A stretch of 64,000 nt of DNA from Paraurantiacibacter namhicola (GCF_001687545.1 NZ_CP016545.1:620001-684000), one strand, 5' to 3'; positions 34,116 through 43,784 are shown, counted from the stretch's first letter. Notes: generated by a model from the sequence alone, not told the origin. Program-made: numbers and translations.

Positions 34116-34676
34116 TCAAGAATCCGTGTCGCCGGACAGGCCGTCGATCGCGGCCCAGCGCGGCCATTGCAGTCGGCGCGCGCTGGCCGGCGTCATCCCG
34201 CCCAGCGCAATGACCGGCATGGCGGCATGGGCGGCCAGCCTGCGGAAGCGCATCGGGCCCAGCACATCTGCGCCGGGATGGGACTGCGTGGCGAAGACCG
34301 GCGAGATCAGCACGGCATCGGCGTGCATGCGGTTGGCCTGCGCGACCTCCGCCATGTCATGCGCGGTGGCAAGCGTGAGGAGGTCGCGTGTGGGATAGAG
34401 GCTGCGCGGCGCGCCATAGATGCCGTCGGCGCCCCATTCGCGCGCGGTCAGGGCGCTGTCCGCCAGCACGACCCAGTGGCCCCGCCTGCGAGCGATAGCG
34501 GCAAGCTGGCGGAAACGGGCGAGGCGCTGCTGCGGCGGCAGGTGGTAATGTCGGTAGATGAAGCCGCCCCCCTCCGGCAGGCGCTCCAGCGCGCGCTCCA
34601 GTACGGTGTCGTTGCGCTGATCGGACAGCAGCCAGCGCGGGGGCAGGAAGCGGCTTTGGGGATGGCGCAGCGGCAT
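34116..34676 (-). CDS. ThiE/TenI-like thiamine phosphate synthase superfamily protein
   Basis: From the ATG at 34676 the product is 186 residues with a TIM-barrel pattern of the thiamine-phosphate-synthase superfamily: LISPVFATQSHPGAD and IALGGM match the conserved loops. The usual N-terminal QLR-x-K pyrophosphate-binding element is not seen; its place is taken by FIYRHYHLP. It may therefore be a TenI-like or otherwise altered member rather than an active ThiE. No other thiamine gene is nearby. It starts 22 bases from the divergent yggS gene and ends 61 bases before ftsK. Confidence 0.7.
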   Translation of the reverse strand: MPLRHPQSRFLPPRWLLSDQRNDTVLERALERLPEGGGFIYRHYHLPPQQRLARFRQLAAIARRRGHWVVLADSALTAREWGADGIYGAPRSLYPTRDLLTLATAHDMAEVAQANRMHADAVLISPVFATQSHPGADVLGPMRFRRLAAHAAMPVIALGGMTPASARRLQWPRWAAIDGLSGDTDS

Positions 34677-34698
34677 GGGCAGGCTATAGCGCGCGGCG

Positions 34699-35373
34699 AT
34701 GGAACATCCAGACACACCCTTGCAGGCGATCGAGGCGCGCATCGCCAAAGCATGCAAGATCGCCCGCCGCGAAACCGGCAGCGTGGAACTGATTGCGATC
34801 AGCAAGACGCATGGTTCCGACGCCATCCTGCCCCTGCTGGAGCAGGGTCATCGCAGCTTCGGCGAGAACCGCGTGCAGGAGGCGCTGGACAAATGGCCAG
34901 CCCTGCGCGAGCGATTTCCCGATACGAAGCTGCACATGGTCGGCCAGTTGCAGAGCAACAAGGCGGGCGATGCCGTGGCGCTGTTCGATGCGATCCACTC
35001 GCTCGACCGCGCAAGCCTGCTGAAGGCGCTGGCCAAGGAGATGGACCGGCAGGACCGGCGCGTGCCGTGCTTCGTGCAGGTCGACATCGGCGAGGAACCG
35101 CAGAAGGGTGGCTGCCCCGTGGCGGAGCTGCCCGCTTTCCTGGCCAAGGTGCGCGATGCGGACATTCCGCTCGCCGGCCTGATGGCCGTGCCGCCCGCCG
35201 ATATCGAGCCCGCACCCTTCTTTGCCTTCCTCGCCAAGCTGGCGCGGGACAATGGCGTGCCCGAAGAACCCTTGGGCCTCAGCATGGGCATGAGCGGCGA
35301 TTTCGAAACCGCGATCATGACCGGCGCCACGCATATCCGCGTGGGCAGCGCACTGTTCGGTGCGCGCGGATAG
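34699..35373 (+). CDS. yggS: YggS-family pyridoxal-phosphate homeostasis protein (PLPBP)
   Basis: A 224-residue fold-type III PLP-binding protein thought to buffer pyridoxal phosphate; it has no known enzymatic reaction. The PLP lysine lies in AISKTHGSDAI (about residue 35). Other family marks are FGENRVQEA, HMVGQLQSNK, LSMGMSGDFE and the terminal THIRVGSALFG. In many proteobacteria yggS lies near division or membrane genes; here it is divergent from the ThiE-like gene, with both promoters packed into about 22 bases plus the neighbouring coding ends. Confidence 0.95.
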   Translation: MEHPDTPLQAIEARIAKACKIARRETGSVELIAISKTHGSDAILPLLEQGHRSFGENRVQEALDKWPALRERFPDTKLHMVGQLQSNKAGDAVALFDAIHSLDRASLLKALAKEMDRQDRRVPCFVQVDIGEEPQKGGCPVAELPAFLAKVRDADIPLAGLMAVPPADIEPAPFFAFLAKLARDNGVPEEPLGLSMGMSGDFETAIMTGATHIRVGSALFGARG

Positions 35374-35412
35374 GGGCAGGCCGCTCTCGCAGCCCGCCCC
35401 AGTTTCCCACGA

Positions 35413-35883
35413 TCAGCCAAGAGCCTTGCGGAAGACGACCTTGTCGTCGCCCGCTTCGTAATAGTCGCGAATGCGGGCCTCCCGCTCGTACCCCAGCATG
35501 TCGTAGAAGCCGCGCGTGCGCTCGAATTCCGGCTTGCCGCTGGTTTCGACCAGCAGGATGCGCCCGCCGCCGCTGGCCAGGTCGGCCTCGATATGCTGCA
35601 TCAGCCGTGCGCCGATGCCTGCGCCATGCCGCGCCGGGTCGACGCAGATAAGCAGCGTGTTCCATGCCCCATCGGTCATGGCTTCTGGCACCGTGTAAGC
35701 CACCCCGGAAAGCTGCCCGTCATCGAAGACGATCCAGCGATGCGCCTCCGCTTCGCCTTCAAAAAATGGCGCCGTCATGTCGGGCAGCATTTCGGATGGA
35801 AACATCTGGTTGGCATCGACCAGTTCGCCAATGCGGGGCAGGTCTTCGCGCGTCATCGCGCGGATGGAAGCCGTGTCGTTCAT
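35413..35883 (-). CDS. GNAT-family N-acetyltransferase
   Basis: 156 residues with the acetyl-CoA loop RHGAGIGARLM and the C-terminal TRGFYDMLGYEREARIRDYY typical of the RimI-like GNAT subgroup. The substrate is unknown. The start codon is ATG at 35883; the ribosome site is weak. It converges with yggS, with a short GC hairpin (35373-35400) between the stops but only a weak T run. It lies 201 bases downstream of mreB on the same strand. Confidence 0.87.
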   Translation of the reverse strand: MNDTASIRAMTREDLPRIGELVDANQMFPSEMLPDMTAPFFEGEAEAHRWIVFDDGQLSGVAYTVPEAMTDGAWNTLLICVDPARHGAGIGARLMQHIEADLASGGGRILLVETSGKPEFERTRGFYDMLGYEREARIRDYYEAGDDKVVFRKALG

Positions 35884-36084
35884 GTCATGATACTCGTGAA
35901 TTGAGATTACAGCGAACCGCTCGCCAACCGGGCCATGCCGGTGGCGGGGTTTTGGATCTTGCCGGGCCGCATCACCGATGCAGGCCGGTCCTTATTCACG
36001 CGGTAGCGTTCAAAAAATCTCCATCCGTCCCTCGTGGGACGCGGGATAAGTGACGCAATTTGGTCAGTAACGCAAGCGAGCAGG

Positions 36085-37131
36085 TCAGGCGGCGACCAGC
36101 ACGCCGCGGTATTCCGCCTCCTCCAGCGCGCGGCCTGCACCTCTCGCGACGCAGTTGAGCGGGTCGTCGGCAACGATGACCGGCAGGCCGGTCGCTTCGC
36201 TCAGGACCTTGTCCAGCCCAGTAAGCAGCGAGCTGCCGCCGGTCATGACAATGCCGCCCTCGATGATGTCGGCGGCGATTTCCGGCGCGGTCATCTCCAG
36301 CGCCTGGCGCACCGTGTGCACGATCTGGCCGACAGGTTCGGACAGCGCCTCGACAATCTCCGACTGGGCGATGGCGGTTTCGGTGGGCACGCCGCGCACC
36401 ACGTCGCGCCCGCGCACCTTCATGGCGATGGTCCCGCCCTCGTCCGTGCAGGTCGCCGCGCCGATTTGCATCTTCACGCGCTCGGCTGTCATTTCCCCAA
36501 TCACGAGGTTGTGGTCGCGCCGGATATGCGCGGCGATGGCCTCGTCCATCCGGTCGCCGCCGATGCGGGCGGACAGCGTTACGGCGAGACCGCCCACCGA
36601 CAGCACGCCGACTTCCGTGGAGCCGCCGCCGATATCGACCACCATGCTGCCCGTCGGCTGCGTCACGGGCAAATCTGCGCCGATGGCTGCGGCCATCGGC
36701 TCGTCTATCAGATAGACCTTGCGCGCGCCGGCGTTGCTGGCCGCATCGCGGATCGCGCGGCGTTCCACGCTGGTGGAGCCGCTGGGCACGCAGAGCACCA
36801 CTTCGGGGCTGCCGCGACCGCGTGACCCGGCCTCCAGCTTGGCCTTGGCCATGAAGTGCTTGAGCATTTCCTCCGCCACTTCGAGGTCGGCGATGACCCC
36901 GTGGCGAAGCGGACGGATCGTCTCCACATTGTCAGGCGTGCGGCCCATCATCAGCTTGGCATCGTCACCCACGGCGCGCACGCCCTTGATGCCATTGACG
37001 CTTTCCAGCGTCACGACAGATGGTTCGGCCAGCACGATGCCGCTGCCGCGAAACCAGACAACGGTGTTTGCCGTGCCCAAATCGATTGCCATGTCCGCCG
37101 AAGCGAATGGCAGGAAATCCATAAAGCCCAT
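36085..37131 (-). CDS. mreB: Rod-shape-determining protein MreB
   Basis: A 348-residue bacterial actin that forms membrane-bound filaments guiding lateral cell-wall synthesis. Nucleotide-binding parts of the actin fold are clear: phosphate 1 DLGTANT (17-23), phosphate 2 DIGGGSTEVG, and the adenosine motif TGGSSLLTGLD. VPSGSTSVERRAIRDAASNAGA is typical of alphaproteobacterial MreB. Usually mreB heads an mreBCD-mrdAB cluster; here no mreC or mreD follows, and a GNAT gene lies downstream. It may be a solitary copy, or a second mreB in the genome. The ATG at 37131 gives the family length. Confidence 0.93.
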   Translation of the reverse strand: MGFMDFLPFASADMAIDLGTANTVVWFRGSGIVLAEPSVVTLESVNGIKGVRAVGDDAKLMMGRTPDNVETIRPLRHGVIADLEVAEEMLKHFMAKAKLEAGSRGRGSPEVVLCVPSGSTSVERRAIRDAASNAGARKVYLIDEPMAAAIGADLPVTQPTGSMVVDIGGGSTEVGVLSVGGLAVTLSARIGGDRMDEAIAAHIRRDHNLVIGEMTAERVKMQIGAATCTDEGGTIAMKVRGRDVVRGVPTETAIAQSEIVEALSEPVGQIVHTVRQALEMTAPEIAADIIEGGIVMTGGSSLLTGLDKVLSEATGLPVIVADDPLNCVARGAGRALEEAEYRGVLVAA

Positions 37132-37310
37132 CGGGTTTGCGACCCCTCCAGCCCCCTTATGTCCCGTCTTGCGCAGCGCCCATCCCCTGACGGTGCGGAA
37201 AGGCCTGCGATGGACCAGCAAACTGTCGCGCAGATGAACGGGCCGGGCGCGTGCCGCTGGGCTGCGCCGAGTGGAGCCGCAAAGCGGGCAGGGCGCAGCA
37301 AGGGTGGCGC

Positions 37311-40076
37311 TCAGGCGGCCTCGGTCTCCGCCTGTCGCTGGTCGCTGGCGGCGTCCAGCAAGGCGACCTCGATGGCGCGCAGCCGGTCCGCCGCAGTCAC
37401 TTTCTGGCCCGTGAGGTCGGTGACGTAGAATGTGTCGACCGCGCGCTCCCCATAATGGGTGATGTGGGCGGACGTGACCATCAAATTCGCCTCGAACAGG
37501 GCGCGGGCGAGCCGGTTGAGCAGCGCCGGGCGGTCGCGCGCGCTGACTTCGATCACGGTGAAGCGGCCGCTGGCCTTATTGTCGAAGAAGACGCGCGGGC
37601 GGACATCGAAGCTGGCGGCGCGGGTGCGGGGCAGGGGCCGGGCGGCCAGCTGCGGGACCAGCTCGATGCGATTGGCCAGCGCATCGCGGATGCTCTTTTC
37701 CAGCCGCTCTATCTGCGGATCTTCGCTGAAGGGCTGGCCGAGCGGATCCTGCACCAGGAAATTGTCCACCGCGCGGCCGCTGCGTGTCGTGTGGATGCGC
37801 GCATCAATGATGTTGCCGCCCGCCAGGTGGATCGCCCCGGCAATGCGGAAGAAGAGGCCCGGGTGGTCGCTGGCGATGACGGTGACCAGCGTGGCGCCGC
37901 GCGCGGGGTAGTATTCGGCATGGATCGACAGGTCGTGATCCATGTCCGTCGCGGCGGCGTAATGCACCAGGTTCAGCGCGACGATATCCTCCGGCTCCGC
38001 GATCCAGTAGGCATCGTCGAATGTGTCGGACAGGCGATCCAGCACATCGGCCTTGTCGCCCAGCGCGCCGCGGACCTTGTCCTTCTTCATGGCCACGATA
38101 TCGCTGCGATGGCGGCGCTTGTGGCCCAGCCGCAGGCGCTCCTCCGTCAGCTCGTAAAGATCGCCGATCAGCTGGCGCTTCCAGCCGTTCCACACGCCCG
38201 GACCCACGGCGCGGATGTCCACGATGGTCAGCACGGTCAGCTGGCGCAGCCGCTCCAGCCCCTGCACCTGTTCCACGAAATCGGTGATGGTCTTGGGGTC
38301 GGCCAGGTCGCGCTTGAAGGCCGTCGCGCTCATCAGCAGGTGCTGGCGCACCAGCCAGCTGACCAGCTCCGTCTCGTCGTCGCTCAGGCCGAAACGCGGG
38401 CACAGTGTCAGCGCAATCTCCGCGCCCAGCACCGAGTGGTCGCCGCCCCGGCCCTTCGCGATATCGTGCAGCAGCGTGGCGACATATAGCGCGCGGCGGC
38501 TGTCCAGCTGCGGGATCAGCTCGCTGGCAATGGGGTGGTCGCCCTTCAGCTCCCCCCGCTCGATCTGGGCAAGCAGGCCGATGGCTCGGATGGTGTGCTC
38601 GTCGACCGTGTAGTGGTGGTACATGTCGAACTGCATCTGCGCGCCGACCTTGCCGAAATCGGGCACGAAGCGGCCGAAAATGCCCGCCTCGTTCATCCAG
38701 CGCAGCGCTGTCTCCGCCTGCACGCGGCCGGTCAGCAGCTTCAGGAACAGGGCGTTGGCGCGGGGATCGTGCCGCACGTCATGGTCGATGCATTTCTGGT
38801 CGCGCGTGGCGGTGCGCATGGTGTCGGGGTGGATTTCCAGCCCGTGTTCCTCGGCCAGCTGGAAGATTTCCAGCAGGCGGACGGGATCCTGGCGGAACCA
38901 GTCATCCTTGTCCGGCGCGGCGATCTTGCCGCCGAACACGCGGTAGCCACTGAGGATTCGCGCCTTCTGCCGGAAGCCTGCCAGCAGGCCGCGCGCCTTG
39001 CGCTGCGCCATGGCCTGGTCGTCCAGCTGGGCCAGGAACACGCCGGTCAGGCTGCCAACGTGGCGGGCCTGGATGAAGTAGTACTGCATGAAGCGCTCGA
39101 CCGCGCTCTTGCCGGTCCGCTCGGCGAAATTCATCCGCCTGGCCACTTCGCGTTGCAGGTCGAATGTCAGGCGGTCTTCCGGGCGGCCGGTGATGTGATG
39201 CAGGTGGGCGCGCACGGCCAGCAGGAAGCTCTCGGCACGGCGGAAGGTGCGGTATTCGCGCGTGGTCAGCAGGCCCGCGTCCACAAGCTGAGCGGCGCTC
39301 TGCACGCGGTGCATGTACTTGCCGATCCAGTACAGCGCGTGGAGGTCGCGCAGCCCGCCCTTACCGTCCTTCACATTGGGTTCGACGACATAGCGGCTGT
39401 CGCCCATCCGCTTGTGCCGCGCGTTGCGCTCCTCCAGCTTCTCGGCAACGAACTGCGCTTCGGTTCCCTTGACCACTTCGGCCCAGAACCGCCTCGCGCC
39501 CTCGTCGTAGACATCCTGATCACCCCACAGGAAACGGCTTTCCAGCATGGCGGTGCGGATGGTGACATCGCTCTTCGCCATGCGGACCGTGTCTTCGATG
39601 CTGCGGCTGGACTGGCCGACCTTCAGGCCTAGGTCCCACAGGTAATACAGCATCGCCTCGATCACCTGCTCGCACCAGGGCGTGGGCTTGCCCGGCGTGA
39701 CGAAGGCGATGTCCACGTCGGAATGCGGCGCCATCTCCGCACGGCCGTATCCGCCCACGGCGACCAGTGCGATCCGCTCCCCGGTGGAGCGGTTGCCGCC
39801 GGGGTACAGGTCCGTGACGACATGATCATACAGCGTGCGGATGACCTGGTCCGTCAGGAAGGCATGGCCCGCCGCGCTTTCGTGCCCCGCACTGGGCTTC
39901 TCCGAGAGCCGTTTTTCAAGCTCCGCCCGGCCAGCTGCCATGGACTCCTTGGCCGCATCGACAATTCCCATGCGATTGGCCTGCGCGCCGCCATCCGCTG
40001 CCAGCGCGGCGATGCGCTCGGCCAGCGCGCGGCGGTCAATGATGGCGCGGCGCCTGGGGATTTTCACGCTGTTCAC
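37311..40076 (-). CDS. glnD: Bifunctional [protein-PII] uridylyltransferase/uridylyl-removing enzyme GlnD
   Basis: A 921-residue nitrogen sensor that uridylylates PII proteins when glutamine is low and removes the group when it is high. Domains in order: nucleotidyltransferase with VGGYGR and SDVDIAF near residues 107-125; a helical domain; an HD hydrolase with HDIAKGRGGDHS near 510; and two C-terminal ACT domains that bind glutamine (about 720-900). All parts are intact. Start is GTG at 40076, preceded by a GTAGG-like site. It is divergent from lgt across 84 bases. No glnB or glnA is within the window. Confidence 0.96.
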   Translation of the reverse strand: MNSVKIPRRRAIIDRRALAERIAALAADGGAQANRMGIVDAAKESMAAGRAELEKRLSEKPSAGHESAAGHAFLTDQVIRTLYDHVVTDLYPGGNRSTGERIALVAVGGYGRAEMAPHSDVDIAFVTPGKPTPWCEQVIEAMLYYLWDLGLKVGQSSRSIEDTVRMAKSDVTIRTAMLESRFLWGDQDVYDEGARRFWAEVVKGTEAQFVAEKLEERNARHKRMGDSRYVVEPNVKDGKGGLRDLHALYWIGKYMHRVQSAAQLVDAGLLTTREYRTFRRAESFLLAVRAHLHHITGRPEDRLTFDLQREVARRMNFAERTGKSAVERFMQYYFIQARHVGSLTGVFLAQLDDQAMAQRKARGLLAGFRQKARILSGYRVFGGKIAAPDKDDWFRQDPVRLLEIFQLAEEHGLEIHPDTMRTATRDQKCIDHDVRHDPRANALFLKLLTGRVQAETALRWMNEAGIFGRFVPDFGKVGAQMQFDMYHHYTVDEHTIRAIGLLAQIERGELKGDHPIASELIPQLDSRRALYVATLLHDIAKGRGGDHSVLGAEIALTLCPRFGLSDDETELVSWLVRQHLLMSATAFKRDLADPKTITDFVEQVQGLERLRQLTVLTIVDIRAVGPGVWNGWKRQLIGDLYELTEERLRLGHKRRHRSDIVAMKKDKVRGALGDKADVLDRLSDTFDDAYWIAEPEDIVALNLVHYAAATDMDHDLSIHAEYYPARGATLVTVIASDHPGLFFRIAGAIHLAGGNIIDARIHTTRSGRAVDNFLVQDPLGQPFSEDPQIERLEKSIRDALANRIELVPQLAARPLPRTRAASFDVRPRVFFDNKASGRFTVIEVSARDRPALLNRLARALFEANLMVTSAHITHYGERAVDTFYVTDLTGQKVTAADRLRAIEVALLDAASDQRQAETEAA

Positions 40077-40160
40077 GCCAACCTACATAGGTTGCGCCTT
40101 CCGTTCGGCCAAGCTTTCTGGCAGGGCGAGCGCGTTTGAAGCGAGGGATCCCAGCCGCAG

Positions 40161-41060
40161 ATGTTAGAGCCAATCGTCGCCAGCGCCTATGCGCCGATCC
40201 AGTGGACCGACCTGGGCCTGAAGGAAGGGATCGACCTCGGCTTCTTCACGCTGCGCTATTACTCGCTCGCATATCTCGCGGGGCTGGTGCTGGCTTATGT
40301 GCACCTGCTGAAGATGATCAAGGCGCCCGGCGCCCCGCTGGCGAAGGTCCATGCGGAAGACCTGTTCTTTTACTGCACGCTGGGCGTGATCCTGGGCGGC
40401 CGCTTCGGATACGCGCTGTTCTACAAGCCGGAACTGTTCACCGGCTGGAGCGGTGACGGCCTCGTGAAGTGGGAATTGCTGCGCCTGTGGGACGGCGGCA
40501 TGAGCTTCCATGGCGGTGTGATCGGCGTGGTGCTGGCCATCGTCTGGGTCACGCGGCGCAATGACCTGAAATTCCTGCGCGTGTGCGATTATATCGCGGT
40601 CAACGTGCCCTTCGGCATGCTGTTCGGACGGCTGGCCAATTTCGTAAATGGCGAGCTATGGGGCCGCCCTGCCGGCCCCGACGTGCCATGGGCCATGGTG
40701 TTCCCCGATGGCGGCCCGGTCGCGCGCCACCCCAGCCAGCTTTACCAAGCCAGCATGGAAGGCCTGCTGCTGATGCTGGTGATGCTGGGCCTGTTCTGGC
40801 TGACACGCGCACGCTTCCGCCCCGGCCTGCTGGTTGGCGCTTTCACCGCTGGCATGGGCACGGCCCGCTTCATCGGCGAGTTTTTCCGCCAGCCCGATGC
40901 GCACCTGACCGAATTTGCGGAGCGCAGCGGGCTCAGCATGGGGCAGTGGCTGTCGCTGCCGATGATCGTGCTGGGCCTTGGCCTCGTGCTCTGGGCAATG
41001 AGCCGCCCGGCGCTCGCCAGCGGGACAAAGCCCCGCGCGAAGGAAACCGCACCCGCATGA
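40161..41060 (+). CDS. lgt: Prolipoprotein diacylglyceryl transferase
   Basis: A 299-residue inner-membrane enzyme that transfers a diacylglyceryl group from phosphatidylglycerol to the lipobox cysteine of prolipoproteins, the first step of lipoprotein maturation. The signature RLANFVNGELWGRP is present (residues about 155-169), with the HGGVIGV and GMGTARFIGEFFR motifs and about seven membrane helices. It would process the many lipoproteins in this window. Its stop overlaps the midA-like start in ATGA, a pairing common in alphaproteobacteria. Confidence 0.97.
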   Translation: MLEPIVASAYAPIQWTDLGLKEGIDLGFFTLRYYSLAYLAGLVLAYVHLLKMIKAPGAPLAKVHAEDLFFYCTLGVILGGRFGYALFYKPELFTGWSGDGLVKWELLRLWDGGMSFHGGVIGVVLAIVWVTRRNDLKFLRVCDYIAVNVPFGMLFGRLANFVNGELWGRPAGPDVPWAMVFPDGGPVARHPSQLYQASMEGLLLMLVMLGLFWLTRARFRPGLLVGAFTAGMGTARFIGEFFRQPDAHLTEFAERSGLSMGQWLSLPMIVLGLGLVLWAMSRPALASGTKPRAKETAPA

Positions 41061-42121
41061 ACGAAGATGCCTCGCTGACGGACATCTTCCGGCGACTGGT
41101 CGCCAATACCGGGCCCATCAGCCTGCAGCATTACATGGGCGAAGCGAATGCGCGGTATTACAACGACCGCGACCCGCTGGGCACGGGGGGCGATTTCGTT
41201 ACCGCGCCCGAAATCAGCCAGATGTTCGGTGAGCTGATCGGGTTGTGGCTGGCCGACATGTGGATCCGCGCCGGGCGGACGGAGCCGGTGCATTACGTGG
41301 AACTTGGTCCGGGCAAGGGCACGCTGGCGCGCGATGCGCTGCGGGCGATGAAGCGATACGGCATCGAACCGGTCGTGCATTTCGTGGAAAGCTCCACCGC
41401 ACTGAAGGAAGTGCAATTGCAGTCCGTGCCCGGCGCGCGCTTCCACGCCGATCTCAGCTTCATCCCGCTGGAAGGGCCGGTGTTGCTGGTCGCCAATGAA
41501 TTCCTCGACGCGCTGCCCGTTCGCCAGCTGGTGAAGACGCCCGATGGCTGGCGCGAACGGATGGTGGTGTGGGACGAGGCCGATGGCCGCTTCGCCTGCA
41601 TTGCCGGGGATCGGCCGATGGACGCCGCCGTGCCCGAGGCCCGGCGCGACCAGCCCGATGGCACGCTGCTGGAAACCAGCCCCGGTGCTGCGGCCATCCT
41701 TTACGAAGCGGCCGGCCGGCTGGTGAACCAGGGCGGCGCGGCGCTGTTCATCGATTACGGCTACACGGCGCCCCAGGCCGGCTCCACATTGCAGGCCGTG
41801 AAGGCGCACCGGAAGGTCGACCCTTTCATGGAGCCGGGCGAGGCAGACCTGACCGCGCTCGTCGATTTCGATGCCGCAGCGCAGGTCGCCCAGTCACGCG
41901 GGGCCAAATGGCTCGGCACGGTGACGCAGGGCGAGTTCCTGACCGCGCTGGGTATCGAGGGCCGGGCGGAGGCCCTGTCCAATTTCGCACCGCATCACCG
42001 CGAGGCCTTGCTGGCCGCAAAGGACCGGCTGATCGCACCGGACCAGATGGGCGAACTGTTCAAGGTAATGGCATTGGCCGATCCGGACTGGCCGGAAGGC
42101 GCAGGCTTCAGCGTGAGCTGA
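41057..42121 (+). CDS. MidA/NDUFAF7-family class I SAM-dependent methyltransferase
   Basis: A 354-residue protein of the COG1565 family. SAM motif I is VELGPGKGTLARDALRA near 83-99; GDFVTAPEISQMFGE and VANEFLDALPVRQ are family marks. The mitochondrial relative NDUFAF7 methylates an arginine in respiratory complex I, so a similar role is inferred here. The ATG at 41057 overlaps the lgt stop. At its 3' end it overlaps the converging kinase gene by 14 bases. Confidence 0.93.
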   Translation: MNEDASLTDIFRRLVANTGPISLQHYMGEANARYYNDRDPLGTGGDFVTAPEISQMFGELIGLWLADMWIRAGRTEPVHYVELGPGKGTLARDALRAMKRYGIEPVVHFVESSTALKEVQLQSVPGARFHADLSFIPLEGPVLLVANEFLDALPVRQLVKTPDGWRERMVVWDEADGRFACIAGDRPMDAAVPEARRDQPDGTLLETSPGAAAILYEAAGRLVNQGGAALFIDYGYTAPQAGSTLQAVKAHRKVDPFMEPGEADLTALVDFDAAAQVAQSRGAKWLGTVTQGEFLTALGIEGRAEALSNFAPHHREALLAAKDRLIAPDQMGELFKVMALADPDWPEGAGFSVS

Positions 42122-43643
42122 CCTGGCCGTTTAGCGCCGCGCGGCTCAGCCGCAGCGTCACTTCCAGCCCGTCTTCGCCGAAGCGGCGCTCCCACTCGCC
42201 GTCCAGCTGGCCGCGCACGCTCATGTCCACCAGCCGCGAGCCGAAGCCCTCGTGCTCGGTATCGGGTTTGTGCAGCACGCCGTTCTCGTCCCACCGGATG
42301 ATGACCGTGTCGCCTTCCTCGCGCAGGGTGATGTCCACGTCGCCCCGCTCCTGCGCCAGTGCGCCGTATTTGGCGGAATTGGTGGCCAGTTCGTGGAAGA
42401 TCAGCGCCAGCGGCGTGGCGGCGCGCGGCCCGATGGGCACGTCGTCCCCGCTCACCTTCACGCGCGCATGCGTGCCGCCGCCATAGGGGGCGAACAGGTC
42501 GGAGAACATGCCCTGCAGAGTGTCCTTCTCATCCGCGATACGGTCCGTCGGGCGGACATATTCATGCGCCCGGCCCAGCGCGCGCAGCGTCTGGATCAGC
42601 TCGTCCGCGAAGGGCTTGTGCTCCGGCTGCTTTCGCACGTTGAGCGATATCAGGCCGGTGATGACCGCGAAGATGTTCTTGATCCGGTGGCTCAGTTCCT
42701 TGGCCAGCAAGTCGCGGCTTTCCGACAGGGAATGCGCTGCATGGATGTCCGTAATCGTGCCGAACCAGCGCACCACGGCCCCGCTATCGTCCGTGATGGG
42801 CACGGCGCGGGTGATCATCCAGCGATAGGCGCCGTCATGGCGCAGCAGCCGGTTCTCGAATTCGAAGGTCGTCCCGTCGCGCAGCGATACCGCCCGTGCC
42901 GCTTCCATCTTGGAGAAATCGTCCGGATGCACGCAATTGCGCGCTGCCAGCTGCGGATCGAAATCGGTCCGCCCGGTATATTCGAACCAGCGCCGATTCA
43001 TGAAGGTGACTGTGCCGTCAGGCTTCGCCGTCCAAGCGATGTCGGGGATGGAATCGGCCAGGTCGCGGAAGCGCGCATCGCGCTCCTCCAGTTCGGCATC
43101 GACGGCGATCGCGGTGCGCCTGCGCTCCAGCCGGCCCATGACGGCCTGCGCCATTACGGCCACGCCCTTGCGCTGCAGCGGGTCCAGCCCGCCGGGCCGC
43201 GCGTCAGGTGATACCAGGCACAGCGCACCCAGCGGCGCGCCCTCGCCGGAAATCAGCGGCTGGCCGTGGTAGAAGCGCACATGCGGCGCGCCGGTGACCA
43301 GCGGATTGTCGGCAAAGCGCGGGTCTTCGCGCGCGTCTTCCACCGTCATGCCGCGGCCGATCAGCATGGCATGGGCGCAGAAAGACAATTCGCGCGGCGT
43401 CTCGCGGTCTTCCAGCCCTTCGCGGGCGATGAAGACCTGACGCTCTTCGTCCACCAGCGTGACGAGCGCGGTGGGCACGCCGGCCATCTCGGCGGCATAG
43501 CGCACGATCGCCTGCAGCTCCGGATCGTCGACGAAAGCCTCGGCATCGAAGCTGCGCAGAACGCCCATGCGCGCATCCTCGCCGCAGAACTCGGGCGCGG
43601 GCTCGGCATCGGTGGGCCAGGAGAGGTGGACAGGATTCTTCAT
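42108..43643 (-). CDS. HWE-family sensor histidine kinase with GAF and PAS domains
   Basis: A 511-residue soluble sensor. GAF (about 35-170), PAS plus PAC (about 190-305), then an HWE dimerisation domain with phospho-His319 in KELSHRIKNIFAVITGL, N-box FHELATNSAKYGAL and the G1 variant IIRWDENG that carries the diagnostic Trp-x-Glu. Such kinases often respond to light, redox or general stress (the PhyR route) in alphaproteobacteria. No chromophore cysteine (LOV NCRFLQ) is seen in the PAS, so it is not a LOV photoreceptor. No response regulator is adjacent. The start at 43643 is provisional. Confidence 0.92.
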   Translation of the reverse strand: MKNPVHLSWPTDAEPAPEFCGEDARMGVLRSFDAEAFVDDPELQAIVRYAAEMAGVPTALVTLVDEERQVFIAREGLEDRETPRELSFCAHAMLIGRGMTVEDAREDPRFADNPLVTGAPHVRFYHGQPLISGEGAPLGALCLVSPDARPGGLDPLQRKGVAVMAQAVMGRLERRRTAIAVDAELEERDARFRDLADSIPDIAWTAKPDGTVTFMNRRWFEYTGRTDFDPQLAARNCVHPDDFSKMEAARAVSLRDGTTFEFENRLLRHDGAYRWMITRAVPITDDSGAVVRWFGTITDIHAAHSLSESRDLLAKELSHRIKNIFAVITGLISLNVRKQPEHKPFADELIQTLRALGRAHEYVRPTDRIADEKDTLQGMFSDLFAPYGGGTHARVKVSGDDVPIGPRAATPLALIFHELATNSAKYGALAQERGDVDITLREEGDTVIIRWDENGVLHKPDTEHEGFGSRLVDMSVRGQLDGEWERRFGEDGLEVTLRLSRAALNGQVSSR

Positions 43644-43784
43644 CGCGACGCGATGGCTCAATAGCCCACAAGTGCGGATCATGGCGAATGCAAAATCCTG
43701 CGCCCCGGGATACTTCCATTTGCAACCGGTTTGCGCGTGGCGCGCCCCCTGCTATGCGCGCTGTCGAACCCAACAGGAGCTTCC

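Noticed and set aside
35373-35400. Hairpin between yggS and the GNAT gene
   Set aside because: GGGGC/GCCCC with a short inner stem, but only AGTTT follows. It is too weak to call a terminator.
36012-36041. CGTCCC/GGGACG hairpin and T run downstream of mreB on the minus strand
   Set aside because: The stem is six bp and the T run starts eight bases away. Intrinsic termination is possible but not supportable.
35907-36173. Possible 88-codon gene between mreB and the GNAT gene
   Set aside because: It overlaps the mreB 3' end, has no ribosome site and no recognisable domain. I could not support it as a gene.
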